DNA of 64,000 nucleotides from Kineosporia sp. NBRC 101731 (lineage in GTDB: Bacteria; Actinomycetota; Actinomycetes; Actinomycetales; Kineosporiaceae). The stretch spans positions 1 through 64,000 of the forward strand of contig NZ_BSTC01000001.1 of NCBI RefSeq assembly GCF_030269305.1. Reading direction: 5' to 3'. This document shows positions 34,014-42,344 of the stretch, piece after piece (position 1 is the first letter of the stretch; every line of letters starts with the position of its first letter). Position numbers and translations under genes: made by a program. The notes under the pieces were generated by a model. The model was not told the origin of the DNA. It did no database searches and saw nothing but the letters and a program-made list of their open reading frames with translations.

Positions 34014-34636
34014 CGAAGTTCGATGTCGAGGCGGGTCTGGAGTTCGTCCGGCGTGATGCCGAAGGTCTCCCGCACCCGAACTCCGCCCTCCTCGATCTCG
34101 AACACGCCGAGCTCCGTGTACACCCGGCTCACGCACTGCCGACCGGTCAGCGGGTAGGTGCATTCCGGCACCAGCTTCGGGGTTCCGTCGCGGGTGAAGA
34201 GCGTCATCATCACGAACACCTGCTTGGCCCCGATGGCCAGATCCATCGCACCGCCCACCGCCGGGATCGCCCCCGGCTCACCGGTGTGCCAGTTGGCCAG
34301 GTCGCCACGGGCCGACACCTGGAACGCACCGAGCACACACACGTCGAGGTGACCGCCCCGCATCATGGCGAAACTGTCGGCGTGGTGGAAGTACGCGGCC
34401 CCGGGCGGCTGCGTCACTGGCACCTTGCCCGCGTTGATCAGGTCCGGGTCGATCTCGTCACCGACGGCGGCCCGGCCCATGCCCAGCATGCCGTTCTCGG
34501 TGTGCAGCACCACCCCGCTGTCCGGCGCCAGGTAGTCGGCCACGGTGGTCGGCTGCCCGATGCCGAGGTTCACGTAGGCACCCTGCGGGATATCCCGGGC
34601 GACGGTCGCGGCCAGCTCGGCCTTGCTCAGGCTCAT
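34010..34636 (-). CDS. pcaJ: 3-oxoadipate CoA-transferase subunit B
   Basis: A 208-residue CoA-transferase beta subunit with the catalytic-glutamate motif HTENGMLGMG and the GIGQPT block. With PcaI it moves CoA from succinyl-CoA to 3-oxoadipate in the beta-ketoadipate pathway for aromatic degradation. Its start overlaps the pcaI stop by 4 bp. The thiolase of the same operon is clearly of the 3-oxoadipyl-CoA type, which favours this role over acetoacetate CoA-transferase. Confidence 0.87.
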   Translation of the reverse strand: MSLSKAELAATVARDIPQGAYVNLGIGQPTTVADYLAPDSGVVLHTENGMLGMGRAAVGDEIDPDLINAGKVPVTQPPGAAYFHHADSFAMMRGGHLDVCVLGAFQVSARGDLANWHTGEPGAIPAVGGAMDLAIGAKQVFVMMTLFTRDGTPKLVPECTYPLTGRQCVSRVYTELGVFEIEEGGVRVRETFGITPDELQTRLDIELR

Positions 34637-35292
34637 CGGATCTCCACTACCCGGTCGACGAAAATTCCCGGCGTGACAACGGCTTCCGGGTCGAGATCGC
34701 CGGTCGGCACGATCTCGCCCACCTGCACGACCGTCGTGGTCGCGGCCGTGGCCATCACCGGGCCGAAGTTGCGCGCGGTCTTGCGGTAGACCAGGTTGCC
34801 CATCCGGTCGGCCCGGTGCGCCTTGATCAGGGCGATGTCACCGCGGATCGGATACTCCAGCACGTACTGGCGACCGTCGATCGTCCGTTCCTCCTTGCCC
34901 TCGGCCAGCGGGGTACCCACGCCGGTCGGGCCGAAGAAGGCACCGATCCCCGCGCCGGCCGCGCGCATCCGCTCGGCGAGGTTGCCCTGCGGCACCACCT
35001 CGAGCTCGATCTTGCCCGCGCGGTAGAGCTCGTCGAACACCCAGGAGTCGCTCTGCCGCGGGAACGAGCAGACCATCTTGCGCACCTGCCCGGCGGCCAG
35101 CAGCGCGGCCAGCCCGAAGTCACCGTTTCCGGCGTTGTTGCTGACCACGGTCAGATCGCGGGCACCGAGCCGGCGCAGGGCGTCGATCAGTTCCACGGGT
35201 TGCCCGGCCGATCCGAAGCCACCGATGAGAACTGTTGAACCGTCGGCAATTCCGGCGACTGCGGCATCGGCGGAGTCATAGAACCCGGCCAT
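34633..35292 (-). CDS. pcaI: 3-oxoadipate CoA-transferase subunit A
   Basis: A 219-residue CoA-transferase alpha subunit with the glycine-rich CoA-binding segment VLIGGFGSAGQP and a conserved NLVYRKTARNF. It forms the enzyme with PcaJ. Its ATG overlaps the stop of pcaF by one base (TGATG), so pcaF, pcaI and pcaJ are translationally linked. Confidence 0.87.
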   Translation of the reverse strand: MAGFYDSADAAVAGIADGSTVLIGGFGSAGQPVELIDALRRLGARDLTVVSNNAGNGDFGLAALLAAGQVRKMVCSFPRQSDSWVFDELYRAGKIELEVVPQGNLAERMRAAGAGIGAFFGPTGVGTPLAEGKEERTIDGRQYVLEYPIRGDIALIKAHRADRMGNLVYRKTARNFGPVMATAATTTVVQVGEIVPTGDLDPEAVVTPGIFVDRVVEIR

Positions 35293-36458
35293 CAGGCGAC
35301 GCTCTCCAGCACGACGGCCAGAGCCTGGCCGACACCGATGCAGATAGCCGCCACACCCCAGCGCTCATTCCGTTCGGCCAGGACGGCCGCCAGGTTCCCG
35401 ATCAGCCGGCCGCCGGATGCACCCAGCGGATGACCGATCGCGATCGCCCCGCCCCGCACATTGACGATCTCCGGGTCGATCTTCCAGGCGTCGACACAGG
35501 CCAGAGCCTGCACCGCGAAGGCCTCGTTCAGCTCGACCGCGCCGACGTCACCCCAGTCGATACCCGCGCGTTGCAACGCCTTCTGCGCCGCGGCCACCGG
35601 CGCGAACCCGAACTCCGGCGGATCGCAGGCGTGGGCCGCGCGCCCGGCGATGCGGGCCCGTGGCGCCAGCCCGAGCAGGTCCGCGGCCTTCGGCGACCCG
35701 ACCAGAACGGCGGACGCCCCGTCGTTCAGCGGGGAGGCGTTGGCCGCGGTGATCGTGCCGTCGGGGCGGAAGACAGGTTTCAGCGAGGCGAGTTTCTCCA
35801 CGGTGGAAGAGGCCCGGATTCCCTCGTCCTTCGTCAGCCCGGCCGTGGGCGTCACCAGTTCGTCGTAGAAGCCGTCGTCCCAGGCCTGCTGCGCGAGCCG
35901 GTGCGAGCGCAACGCGAACTCGTCCTGCCGCTGCCGGCTGATCGAGAACCGTTCCCGCAGCTGCTCGTTCGCTTCACCCAGCGATACCGTCCACTCGTCG
36001 GGCATCTTCTCGTTGACCAGACGCCACCCCAGGGTGGTGGACACCAGCGAGGCGTCGCGCGCGGGTGCCGGTTTCATCAACACCCAGGGCGCCCGCGTCA
36101 TCGATTCCACGCCGCCCGCGATCACCACGTCCGCGTCACCGGTCTCGATCGAGCGCGAGGCCGAGATCACCGCGTCCAGACCGGACCCGCACAGCCGATT
36201 CACCGTGGTGGCCGGCACCGAGGTCGGCAGCCCGGCGAGCAACCCGGCCATCCGGGCCACGTTGCGGTTGTCCTCACCCGCGCCGTTGGCGTTGCCCAGC
36301 ACGATCTCGTCGATCCGCGCCGGGTCCAGAGCCGGAGCACTGCTGGTCAGAGCCTTGACCACGTGAGCGGCGAGGTCATCGGGGCGGCTGTCGGCGAGCG
36401 CACCGTTGAACCGCCCGAACGGTGTGCGCAGGGCTTGGTAGACGTACGCGGCGGGCAT
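35292..36458 (-). CDS. pcaF: 3-oxoadipyl-CoA thiolase
   Basis: A 388-residue thiolase that splits 3-oxoadipyl-CoA to succinyl-CoA and acetyl-CoA, the last step of protocatechuate and catechol breakdown. The nucleophile Cys is in NRLCGSGLDA, the catalytic His in GHPLGASG and the second Cys in CIGVGQA. The block AGEDNRNVARMAGLLAGLP is the signature of PcaF/PaaJ-type thiolases. It is first in the pcaFIJ operon, with an IclR gene upstream. The upstream ring-cleavage genes (pcaGHBCD) are not in the window. Confidence 0.9.
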   Translation of the reverse strand: MPAAYVYQALRTPFGRFNGALADSRPDDLAAHVVKALTSSAPALDPARIDEIVLGNANGAGEDNRNVARMAGLLAGLPTSVPATTVNRLCGSGLDAVISASRSIETGDADVVIAGGVESMTRAPWVLMKPAPARDASLVSTTLGWRLVNEKMPDEWTVSLGEANEQLRERFSISRQRQDEFALRSHRLAQQAWDDGFYDELVTPTAGLTKDEGIRASSTVEKLASLKPVFRPDGTITAANASPLNDGASAVLVGSPKAADLLGLAPRARIAGRAAHACDPPEFGFAPVAAAQKALQRAGIDWGDVGAVELNEAFAVQALACVDAWKIDPEIVNVRGGAIAIGHPLGASGGRLIGNLAAVLAERNERWGVAAICIGVGQALAVVLESVA

Positions 36459-36470
36459 TCGTCGACTCCC

Positions 36471-36513
36471 AGTGTTCGCTGAGCGAACGCTTGTGCGTTC
36501 TGAGAACAGAATA
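36471..36513 (-). promoter_or_regulatory. pcaF promoter and IclR-type operator
   Basis: Just upstream of the pcaF start lies GTTCGCT-G-AGCGAAC (36474-36488), a perfect 15-bp palindrome within a nearly perfect 21-bp one, overlapping a second palindrome GAACGC-TTGT-GCGTTC (36485-36500). On the minus strand a -10-like TATTCT is at 36508-36513, which places the operators just downstream of the predicted start point. PcaU/PobR-type IclR regulators bind comparable repeated half-sites, so the nearby IclR protein is the likely ligand. Confidence 0.6.
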
Positions 36514-36895
36514 GTTCATTCGTGGGTCGCCGGGGAAGAAGTGGGTGGCATCCGGTCGCACAACAGAGGACGCCTGTGGGGGTCGTAGCCACCATGCGGG
36601 CACACGGGTCAGGAATTGTGGGCGTGGCAGTAGGGGATGAGGAGCACTGGTGGGCTGCCCTGAGCAGGGGTATCGGTGACCAGGCTCTTCGGAGCCGATC
36701 CGGACCGGCCGGGAACCGCCGACGATGTGTACACCTGGTACATCCGGTACCCGATGTACCAGGTGTACACACGGCGCATGCCTCGCCGGCGGCCGGACCG
36801 CGGCGTGAGCGGCTCGCACGTGGCCGCTGTTGAACTCTTGACGTTGTGGCCGGCGTGAGAAGCGAGCCACAAGCCATGAGGTTGTTGCGCCAGAG
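36514..36895. other. Intergenic region between pcaF and the IclR gene
   Basis: No gene is supported in these roughly 380 bp; short frames lack protein character. The notable content is a perfect inverted repeat at 36727-36770 (listed separately). The region is less GC-rich than its surroundings, consistent with regulatory DNA. Confidence 0.5.
36727..36770. repeat. Perfect 18-bp inverted repeat
   Basis: GTGTACACCTGGTACATC (36727-36744) and its exact reverse complement (36753-36770) flank an 8-nt spacer CGGTACCC that contains a further palindrome, GGTACC. A stable hairpin could form about 125 bp past the IclR gene, but no T-tract follows. It could be a terminator, a recombination-type site or a large operator. 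Confidence 0.85.
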
Positions 36896-37681
36896 TCAGT
36901 GGTTGTGTGCCCGCGCCCGGGCCAGGTCGGCGCCGATCTCCCGGGCACAGGCCAGGAGGGGTTCCAGGAGCTCGGCCCGGATCTCCTCGATGCTGCGGCG
37001 GGTGGTGGTGGAGATGTTCACCGCCGCGATCACCTCGCCGGACGGCGCGATCACCGGCGCGGCGACCGAGCGCAGGCCGGGTTCCAGTTCCTCGTCGACC
37101 AGGCACCAGCCCTGGTCGCGAACCCGATCCACCTCGGAACGGAGCTGACCGGCGTCCTCCATCGTGTGGCTCGTGAACCCGACCAACGGCACCCGCGAGA
37201 GATAGGCGTCCACCCACGCAGCCGGCCGCCCGGCCAGCAACACGCGACCCATCGACGTGGCGTAGGCCGGGAACCGGGTGCCGATGCCGATCGCGACGGT
37301 CATGATGCGCCGCCGTTCCACCCGGGCGACGTAGACGATGTCGTCGCCGTCGAGTTCGGACATCGAGCTCGACTCGTCGCAGGTCGCGGTGAGGTCGGAC
37401 AGGTGCGGACGCGCGAGGACGGGCAACGGGGACGAGGCCAGATAGGCCCCTCCCAGTTCCAGCACCCGGGGTGTGAGCGTGAACCGGGCGTCCCGCATGC
37501 GCACGTAGCCGAGGTCTTCGAGCGTGTGCAGAATGCGGCGGGCGGTGGCGCGGGAGGTACCGGACCGGCGGGCGACGTCGGACAGGGTGAGCTCGGCGTG
37601 ATCGGCGTCGAAACAACGGATCACGGCAAGCCCCCGGGTGAGCGACTGCAGGCTCTCGGCGCGGGGGCCCGGATCCGTCAT
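36896..37681 (-). CDS. IclR-family regulator (PcaR/PcaU-like)
   Basis: A 261-residue regulator with an N-terminal IclR winged helix (about 10-70; LTLSDVARRSGTSRATARRILHTLEDLGYV) and a C-terminal effector-binding domain (about 85-250). Close position and orientation to pcaFIJ, and the operator-like palindromes ahead of pcaF, suggest that it controls them in response to protocatechuate or 3-oxoadipate. The ATG at 37681 gives the normal length. The start is only 35 bp from the divergent sensor kinase. Confidence 0.9.
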   Translation of the reverse strand: MTDPGPRAESLQSLTRGLAVIRCFDADHAELTLSDVARRSGTSRATARRILHTLEDLGYVRMRDARFTLTPRVLELGGAYLASSPLPVLARPHLSDLTATCDESSSMSELDGDDIVYVARVERRRIMTVAIGIGTRFPAYATSMGRVLLAGRPAAWVDAYLSRVPLVGFTSHTMEDAGQLRSEVDRVRDQGWCLVDEELEPGLRSVAAPVIAPSGEVIAAVNISTTTRRSIEEIRAELLEPLLACAREIGADLARARAHNH

Positions 37682-37716
37682 GGTCGAAGACTTTAGAGCT
37701 TGCGTACGCTGCCGGT

Positions 37717-39048
37717 ATGAGGGGTGGGATCCGGCAGGTGGCGCAATGGGCCAGCAGCACGGCCGATGACGACGGCTACGCACGGCCCGGGCCGTCCGCG
37801 CGGCAGCTGCGGTGGGACGTGATCACCGGCCTCCTGCTGACCGCGGGCATGGTGCTCAGTGCCTTCCTCTACCGCAGTATCTCGAGCGACGACGACGATC
37901 TGATGAAGATCTCGATCCTGGAGTCGGTGCTCTGGTCGTTCGCCGTGGGGCTACCGCTCTGCCTGCGCCGCCGGCACCCCCTGCCCGTGTTGCTGGTGGT
38001 GTCCGTCGCGTTCATCGGGATGCAGTCGCGGGCGATCATCGAGAGCACGATGAGCTCGATCGCCCTGTTCTGCACGCTCTACACGGCCGGGGCCTGGGGC
38101 CGTGACCGGCGCCTGACGAACGCCGCCCGCACGATCGTCGTGGTGGTGATGTTCTGCTGGCTGGCCTACGCGATCAGTGCGACGGCCTGGGCGGAGGGCG
38201 AGGGCCACGAGGGCGAGGGACCGATCCCCGCGCATCTGGCGACCGTTCTCTACAGCACTCTGTACAACGTCCTCTTCTTCGCCGGCGCCTGGTATTTCGG
38301 TGATGCCTCGTGGCGGCAGGAGCGGCAGCGGGAGCAGTTGCACGAGCGCACGCTGGAGCTGGCCCGCGAGCGCGACGAGAGCGCGCGCCGGGCCGTGCTG
38401 GCCGAAAGAGTGCGCATCGCCCGGGAACTGCATGACGTGGTGGCTCATCACGTGAGCCTGATGGGGGTGCAGGCGGGAGCCGCGCGGCGGGTGCTCGACC
38501 GCGACCCGGAACTCACCCGCCGGACGCTCGGCGTGATCGAGGAGTCGGGACGTTCCGCGGTGGAGGAGATGCGCCGGCTGCTGGTGGTGCTGCGCGACAC
38601 CGATGAGAAGCCGATGGGGGACGACACCCCACCACCCCCGGGTGTCGACGGTCTGCCGCATCTCCTGGAGAATGCCGCGTCACCCGGCCTGGCAACGCAT
38701 TTCACCGTGGTCGGCACACCCGTGCCGCTGACCGTGGCGGTCTCGGTGTCGGTCTACCGGATCGTGCAGGAGGCCCTGACGAACGCCCTGAAGCACGCCG
38801 GGGCCAGCCGGATCGACGCCCGGCTGCGGTACCTGGCCGAGGCGGTCGAGGTGGAGGTCGTCGACAACGGTCGGGGCGTGGGGCTTGTCGGCAGTCAGGG
38901 TTCCGGACTGGGTCAGGTCGGCATGCGCGAGCGGGTGGAGGTGCACGGCGGCACGCTCGACCTGGGCCGTCGTCCCGAGGGCGGTTACCGGGTGCGCGCC
39001 CGGCTGCCGCTGGTCAGAACCACGAACGAGGAGATGGCGGGCAAGTGA
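37717..39048 (+). CDS. DesK-like sensor histidine kinase
   Basis: A 443-residue kinase with an N-terminal membrane part of five or six helices (about 35-190), a HisKA_3 domain with His239 in IARELHDVVAHHVS, and an HATPase domain (DNGRGVG). It forms a pair with the response regulator whose GTG start lies in its stop (GTGA). Together with the ABC genes downstream this is a common actinobacterial module in which the pair controls an exporter. A -10-like TACGCT ends 6 nt before the ATG, suggesting a leaderless transcript. Confidence 0.92.
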   Translation: MRGGIRQVAQWASSTADDDGYARPGPSARQLRWDVITGLLLTAGMVLSAFLYRSISSDDDDLMKISILESVLWSFAVGLPLCLRRRHPLPVLLVVSVAFIGMQSRAIIESTMSSIALFCTLYTAGAWGRDRRLTNAARTIVVVVMFCWLAYAISATAWAEGEGHEGEGPIPAHLATVLYSTLYNVLFFAGAWYFGDASWRQERQREQLHERTLELARERDESARRAVLAERVRIARELHDVVAHHVSLMGVQAGAARRVLDRDPELTRRTLGVIEESGRSAVEEMRRLLVVLRDTDEKPMGDDTPPPPGVDGLPHLLENAASPGLATHFTVVGTPVPLTVAVSVSVYRIVQEALTNALKHAGASRIDARLRYLAEAVEVEVVDNGRGVGLVGSQGSGLGQVGMRERVEVHGGTLDLGRRPEGGYRVRARLPLVRTTNEEMAGK

Positions 39049-39707
39049 CCGAGTCGATCAGAGTGCTGCTGGCGGACGATCAGGAATTGATGCGGGCCGG
39101 GTTCCGGATGATCCTGTCCAGCGAGCCCGGTCTGGAGGTGGTGGCGGAGGCCTCGAACGGCGCCGAGGCGATCGCCCGGGCCGCCGAATGCGCACCTGAC
39201 ATCATCCTGATGGACGTGCAGATGCCGGGCACCGACGGCATCACCGCCACCCGGGAGATCACCAGGACGTCGAGCGCGAAGGTGGTCATCCTCACCACCT
39301 TCGACCGGGAGGACTACCTGTTCGAGTCGTTGCAGGCGGGAGCAGCCGGGTTCCTGCTGAAGAACTCCACCCCGGAAGACCTGATCCACGCCATCCGCAT
39401 CGTGGCCCGGGGCGACGCCATGCTGGCCCCCGAGCTGACCCGCCGGGTGCTCGACCGGTTCACCGTCAACCCGGGGTCTGTGCAGCGTCCGGCCCTGCTC
39501 GACCAGCTGACCGATCGGGAGTGGGACATCCTGCGGCTGCTGGCCGCCGGTTCGAGCAACGCCGAGATTGCCGCCGCACTCTTCGTCGGCGAGGCCACCG
39601 TGAAGACCCACGTGTCCCGGGTGCTGGCCAAGCTCGGCGTACGCGACCGGGTACAGGCCGTGGTGTTCGCCTACGAGAGCGGTGTGGTGACGCCCGGGGA
39701 TCGCTGA
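39045..39707 (+). CDS. DesR-like (NarL-family) response regulator
   Basis: A 220-residue regulator: receiver domain with phosphoacceptor Asp57 (IILMDVQMPG) and Lys in FLLKNS, and a LuxR helix-turn-helix near the end (LTDREWDILRLLAAGSSNAEIAAAL). It is the partner of the kinase upstream and probably acts on the ABC transporter promoter that follows, where four spaced GTCGC repeats are seen. Confidence 0.93.
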   Translation: MTESIRVLLADDQELMRAGFRMILSSEPGLEVVAEASNGAEAIARAAECAPDIILMDVQMPGTDGITATREITRTSSAKVVILTTFDREDYLFESLQAGAAGFLLKNSTPEDLIHAIRIVARGDAMLAPELTRRVLDRFTVNPGSVQRPALLDQLTDREWDILRLLAAGSSNAEIAAALFVGEATVKTHVSRVLAKLGVRDRVQAVVFAYESGVVTPGDR

Positions 39708-39710
39708 GGG

Positions 39711-39767
39711 CACGTCGCAGGTCCGTCGCAGGTCCGTCGCAAGGGGGACACGGCCGGTCCGTCGCGC
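39711..39767 (+). promoter_or_regulatory. GTCCGTCGCA direct repeats upstream of the ABC genes
   Basis: Between the regulator and the ABC operon, GTCGCAG/GTCCGTCGCAG/GTCCGTCGCAA occur in succession with 11-bp spacing, and a fourth GGTCCGTCGCG follows at about 39756. Phase-matched repeats of this type are typical of binding sites for dimeric LuxR-type response regulators. A -10-like TAGCGT lies further downstream, near 39798. Confidence 0.5.
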
Positions 39768-39842
39768 GCCGGACGACGAGTGATCAGGTGAGCGCCTAGC
39801 GTCGGTGGGGTCAGCAGAACCACCCACGAAGGAGCGCGGATC

Positions 39843-40727
39843 ATGCTTGAGCTGAACGGCATCAGTCGTTCGTTCGACGGCCGCCGGGTCCTGGACGGCA
39901 TCTCGTTCACCGTCGGGCCGGGTCGGCTCACCGGGTTCGTCGGCTCGAACGGCGCCGGCAAGACCACCACCATGCGGATCGTGCTGGGCATTCTCGCCCC
40001 CGACTCCGGCACGGTGAGCTGGAAGGGGCAGCCCGTCGATCGGGAGGCCCGCCGGGGGTTCGGCTACATGCCCGAGGAACGCGGTCTCTATCCCAAGATG
40101 AACCCCCTCGACCAGCTGATCTTCCTGGCCCGCCTGCACGGGGTGGACGCGGGCGCGGCCCGGCGCCGGGCCACCGACCTGCTGGAGCAGCTCGGCCTGG
40201 GCGACCGGATGACCGACAAGCTGGAGTCGCTGTCGCTGGGCAACCAGCAGCGGGTGCAGGTGGCCGCGGCCCTGATCCACGAACCGGCGCTGCTGGTGCT
40301 GGACGAGCCGTTCAGCGGTCTCGACCCGATCACCGTGGACACGATGACCACGATCCTGCGCACCAGCGCCGCGACCGGTGTGCCGGTGCTGTTCTCCAGC
40401 CATCAGCTCGACCTGGTCGAGCGGATCTGCGACGACCTGGTGATCATCGCCGGGGGCGGCGTGGTGGCGCAGGGCCCGGTCGAGGCACTGCGGCACGAGC
40501 GGGCGGGTGCCCGTTTCCGTCTGGTGCTGGGTGAGGACGCGGGCTGGCTACGGGACGTCGACGGTATCCAGGTGCTCGACGTGGACGGGCCGAAGGCCCT
40601 GGTCGAACTGCCCGACGTGTCACACGACCAGCAACTGCTCTCCGTGGCCCTGAAACACGGGCCGGTCCACGAGTTCAGCCGGGTCATTCCCGCCCTGGCC
40701 GACATCTATCGGGAGGTGTCCCAGTGA
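39843..40727 (+). CDS. ABC transporter ATP-binding protein (NatA-like)
   Basis: A 294-residue ATPase with Walker A GSNGAGKTTT, signature LSLGNQQRVQ, Walker B LLVLDEPFSG and the switch His in SSHQLD. It belongs to the drug/sodium exporter branch that pairs with six-helix ABC-2 permeases. AAGGAG precedes the ATG. Its stop overlaps the permease start by 4 bp. The two-component genes upstream suggest inducible efflux, for example of antibiotics, lipids or sodium; the substrate is unknown. Confidence 0.93.
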   Translation: MLELNGISRSFDGRRVLDGISFTVGPGRLTGFVGSNGAGKTTTMRIVLGILAPDSGTVSWKGQPVDREARRGFGYMPEERGLYPKMNPLDQLIFLARLHGVDAGAARRRATDLLEQLGLGDRMTDKLESLSLGNQQRVQVAAALIHEPALLVLDEPFSGLDPITVDTMTTILRTSAATGVPVLFSSHQLDLVERICDDLVIIAGGGVVAQGPVEALRHERAGARFRLVLGEDAGWLRDVDGIQVLDVDGPKALVELPDVSHDQQLLSVALKHGPVHEFSRVIPALADIYREVSQ

Positions 40728-42013
40728 TCGAGACCATTCGCCTGATCGCGGCCCGGGAGATCACGACCAAGCTCCGCGACAAGGCCTTCCTCATCTCCAC
40801 CGCGGTGATGCTGCTGATCGTGGCCGGCTCGGTGGTGGTGCCGATGTTGCTGAGCGGCGACGACGGCCATCCGAAGTTCCGCCTCGCGGTGGCCGGGTCG
40901 AGCGCGACCACGATCGGCGAGACCGCCAAGACCGTCGGGGCCGCCGCGATCACCAGCGCCGACGAGCAGGAGAAGGCCGACGACAAGGCCAGCGAGGACG
41001 ATCTGCCGCTGGTCACCCGCGCCGCCGAGACCGGGGTGCCGCCAGCCGACCTGACGCTGGTGAACGCGGACTCGGCCGACGCCGCCACCGCCCTGGTGCG
41101 TTCCGAGGACGCGGACGCCGCGCTGGTCGAGAACGCCGACGGCACGCTCGAGGTGATCGGCCGCGACGAGGTCGACAGCGACCTGAGCACGCTGATCACC
41201 GTGGCCGCGCAGGCCGACGAGACCAGGGCGGTGCTGGCCGAGGCCGGGGTCGGTGACGACGTGCTGACCCAGCTGCAGAGCACCCGGCCGCCGGGTGAGC
41301 GCCTGCTGGAGCCCGGCTCCCCGAACGAGGGCGTTGCCACGGTGCTCAGCTTCGCCTTCGCCGCCCTGTTCTACTTCACCGCCATCGTCTTCGGCCTGAC
41401 CATCGCGCAGAGCGTGGTGGAGGAGAAGCAGAGCCGGGTGATCGAGATCCTGGTCGCGGCCACCCCGGTGCGGCTACTGCTGGCAGGCAAGATCGTGGGC
41501 AACGCGGTGCTCGCCCTGGGCCAGGTCGCCCTGTTGCTGGCGATCGGCCTGGCGGCGGCCAGCGCGACCGGCCAGGGGGCCGCGGCCAGTCTGCTGCTCA
41601 GCTCGGGCGGCTGGTTCCTGCTCTTCTTCGCCCTCGGCTTCGTGATGCTGAGCTGTGCCTGGGCCGCCGCGGGTGCCCTGGCCGCGCGACAGGAAGACCT
41701 CCAGTCGACCACGATGCCCCTGCAGATGGCCCTGATCATCCCCTTCTTCCTGGCCTTTTCGTTCACCGATCCCGGTACCGGCCTGAAAGTTCTTTCCTAC
41801 GTCCCCTTCACCTCACCGATGAGCATGCCCCGGCGACTGCTGATCGAGGACGCGTCCTGGTGGGAGGCCCTGATCTCGCTCGGCATCATCGCCGCCACCG
41901 GGGCCCTCCTCATCGTCCTCGCCGCCCGTCTCTACGAGGGATCTCTGCTGCGCACGAGCACCAAGACCTCGATCGCCGCGGCCTGGAAGAGGGAGAAGCA
42001 GACCTCCGCGTAA
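40724..42013 (+). CDS. ABC-2 permease (NatB-like)
   Basis: A 429-residue permease with one N-terminal membrane helix (about 20-42), a large extracytoplasmic domain (about 45-205) and five or six C-terminal helices (about 210-415). This is the layout of NatB/YhaP-type exporters. The conserved cytoplasmic VEEKQSRVIEILVAATPVR is present. It forms the transporter with the NatA-like ATPase in the same operon. Confidence 0.92.
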   Translation: MIETIRLIAAREITTKLRDKAFLISTAVMLLIVAGSVVVPMLLSGDDGHPKFRLAVAGSSATTIGETAKTVGAAAITSADEQEKADDKASEDDLPLVTRAAETGVPPADLTLVNADSADAATALVRSEDADAALVENADGTLEVIGRDEVDSDLSTLITVAAQADETRAVLAEAGVGDDVLTQLQSTRPPGERLLEPGSPNEGVATVLSFAFAALFYFTAIVFGLTIAQSVVEEKQSRVIEILVAATPVRLLLAGKIVGNAVLALGQVALLLAIGLAAASATGQGAAASLLLSSGGWFLLFFALGFVMLSCAWAAAGALAARQEDLQSTTMPLQMALIIPFFLAFSFTDPGTGLKVLSYVPFTSPMSMPRRLLIEDASWWEALISLGIIAATGALLIVLAARLYEGSLLRTSTKTSIAAAWKREKQTSA

Positions 42014-42149
42014 GCCCTGCACCGACCCGAACCCCGTCACTGAATGCTTTCACCGGCCAGTGGCGGGGTTCGCTGCTGTCACCGGGGCTGCAAGTTCGTG
42101 CAGCATCGACGCAAGGCCTTGCAATCGGGTTTGCCCACGTCAGAGCGAT

Positions 42150-42163
42150 GTGAAGAGCGTCAC
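42150..42163 (+). promoter_or_regulatory. CRP/GlxR-like site upstream of pckG
   Basis: GTGAAGAGCGTCAC matches GTGA-N6-TCAC exactly. Its centre lies about 63 bp upstream of the predicted pckG start point, close to the -61.5 position used by CRP at class I promoters. The same core occurs upstream of the ActP operon. Confidence 0.5.
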
Positions 42164-42172
42164 CGATTCCTA

Positions 42173-42213
42173 TGTCCGGACAGGTTCACAACACCTGTCC
42201 GGACAGGTACGGT
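42173..42213 (+). promoter_or_regulatory. pckG promoter with two TGTCCGGACA operators
   Basis: A -35 TTCACA (42185-42190), a 17-bp spacer and a -10 TACGGT (42208-42213) form a good promoter. TGTCCGGACA palindromes lie at 42173-42182 and 42196-42205; the second is part of CCTGTCCGGACAGG (42194-42207) and fills the spacer. Centres are 23 bp apart. This geometry fits a repressor dimer pair blocking the promoter. The regulator is not identified. Confidence 0.65.
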
Positions 42214-42344
42214 GGAGAAAACCCCGCGGACAACGACGTTCCGGCTACCGCCCGTGACATCAGAACGTCGTTCTCATGTTGTCGGGGCGAGCCGGGGCGC
42301 TGTCTGTTCCAGGCGTGATTCACACCCACGAGGAAGGCAGCCCC

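Noticed and set aside
36676-36858. Short plus-strand frame across the 18-bp inverted repeat
   Set aside because: Contains the palindrome twice as a peptide pattern (YTWYIRYPMYQVYT), an artefact of the repeat; no start signal.
38985-40496. 503-codon minus-strand frame opposite the regulator and ABC genes
   Set aside because: Shadow of three well-supported plus-strand genes.
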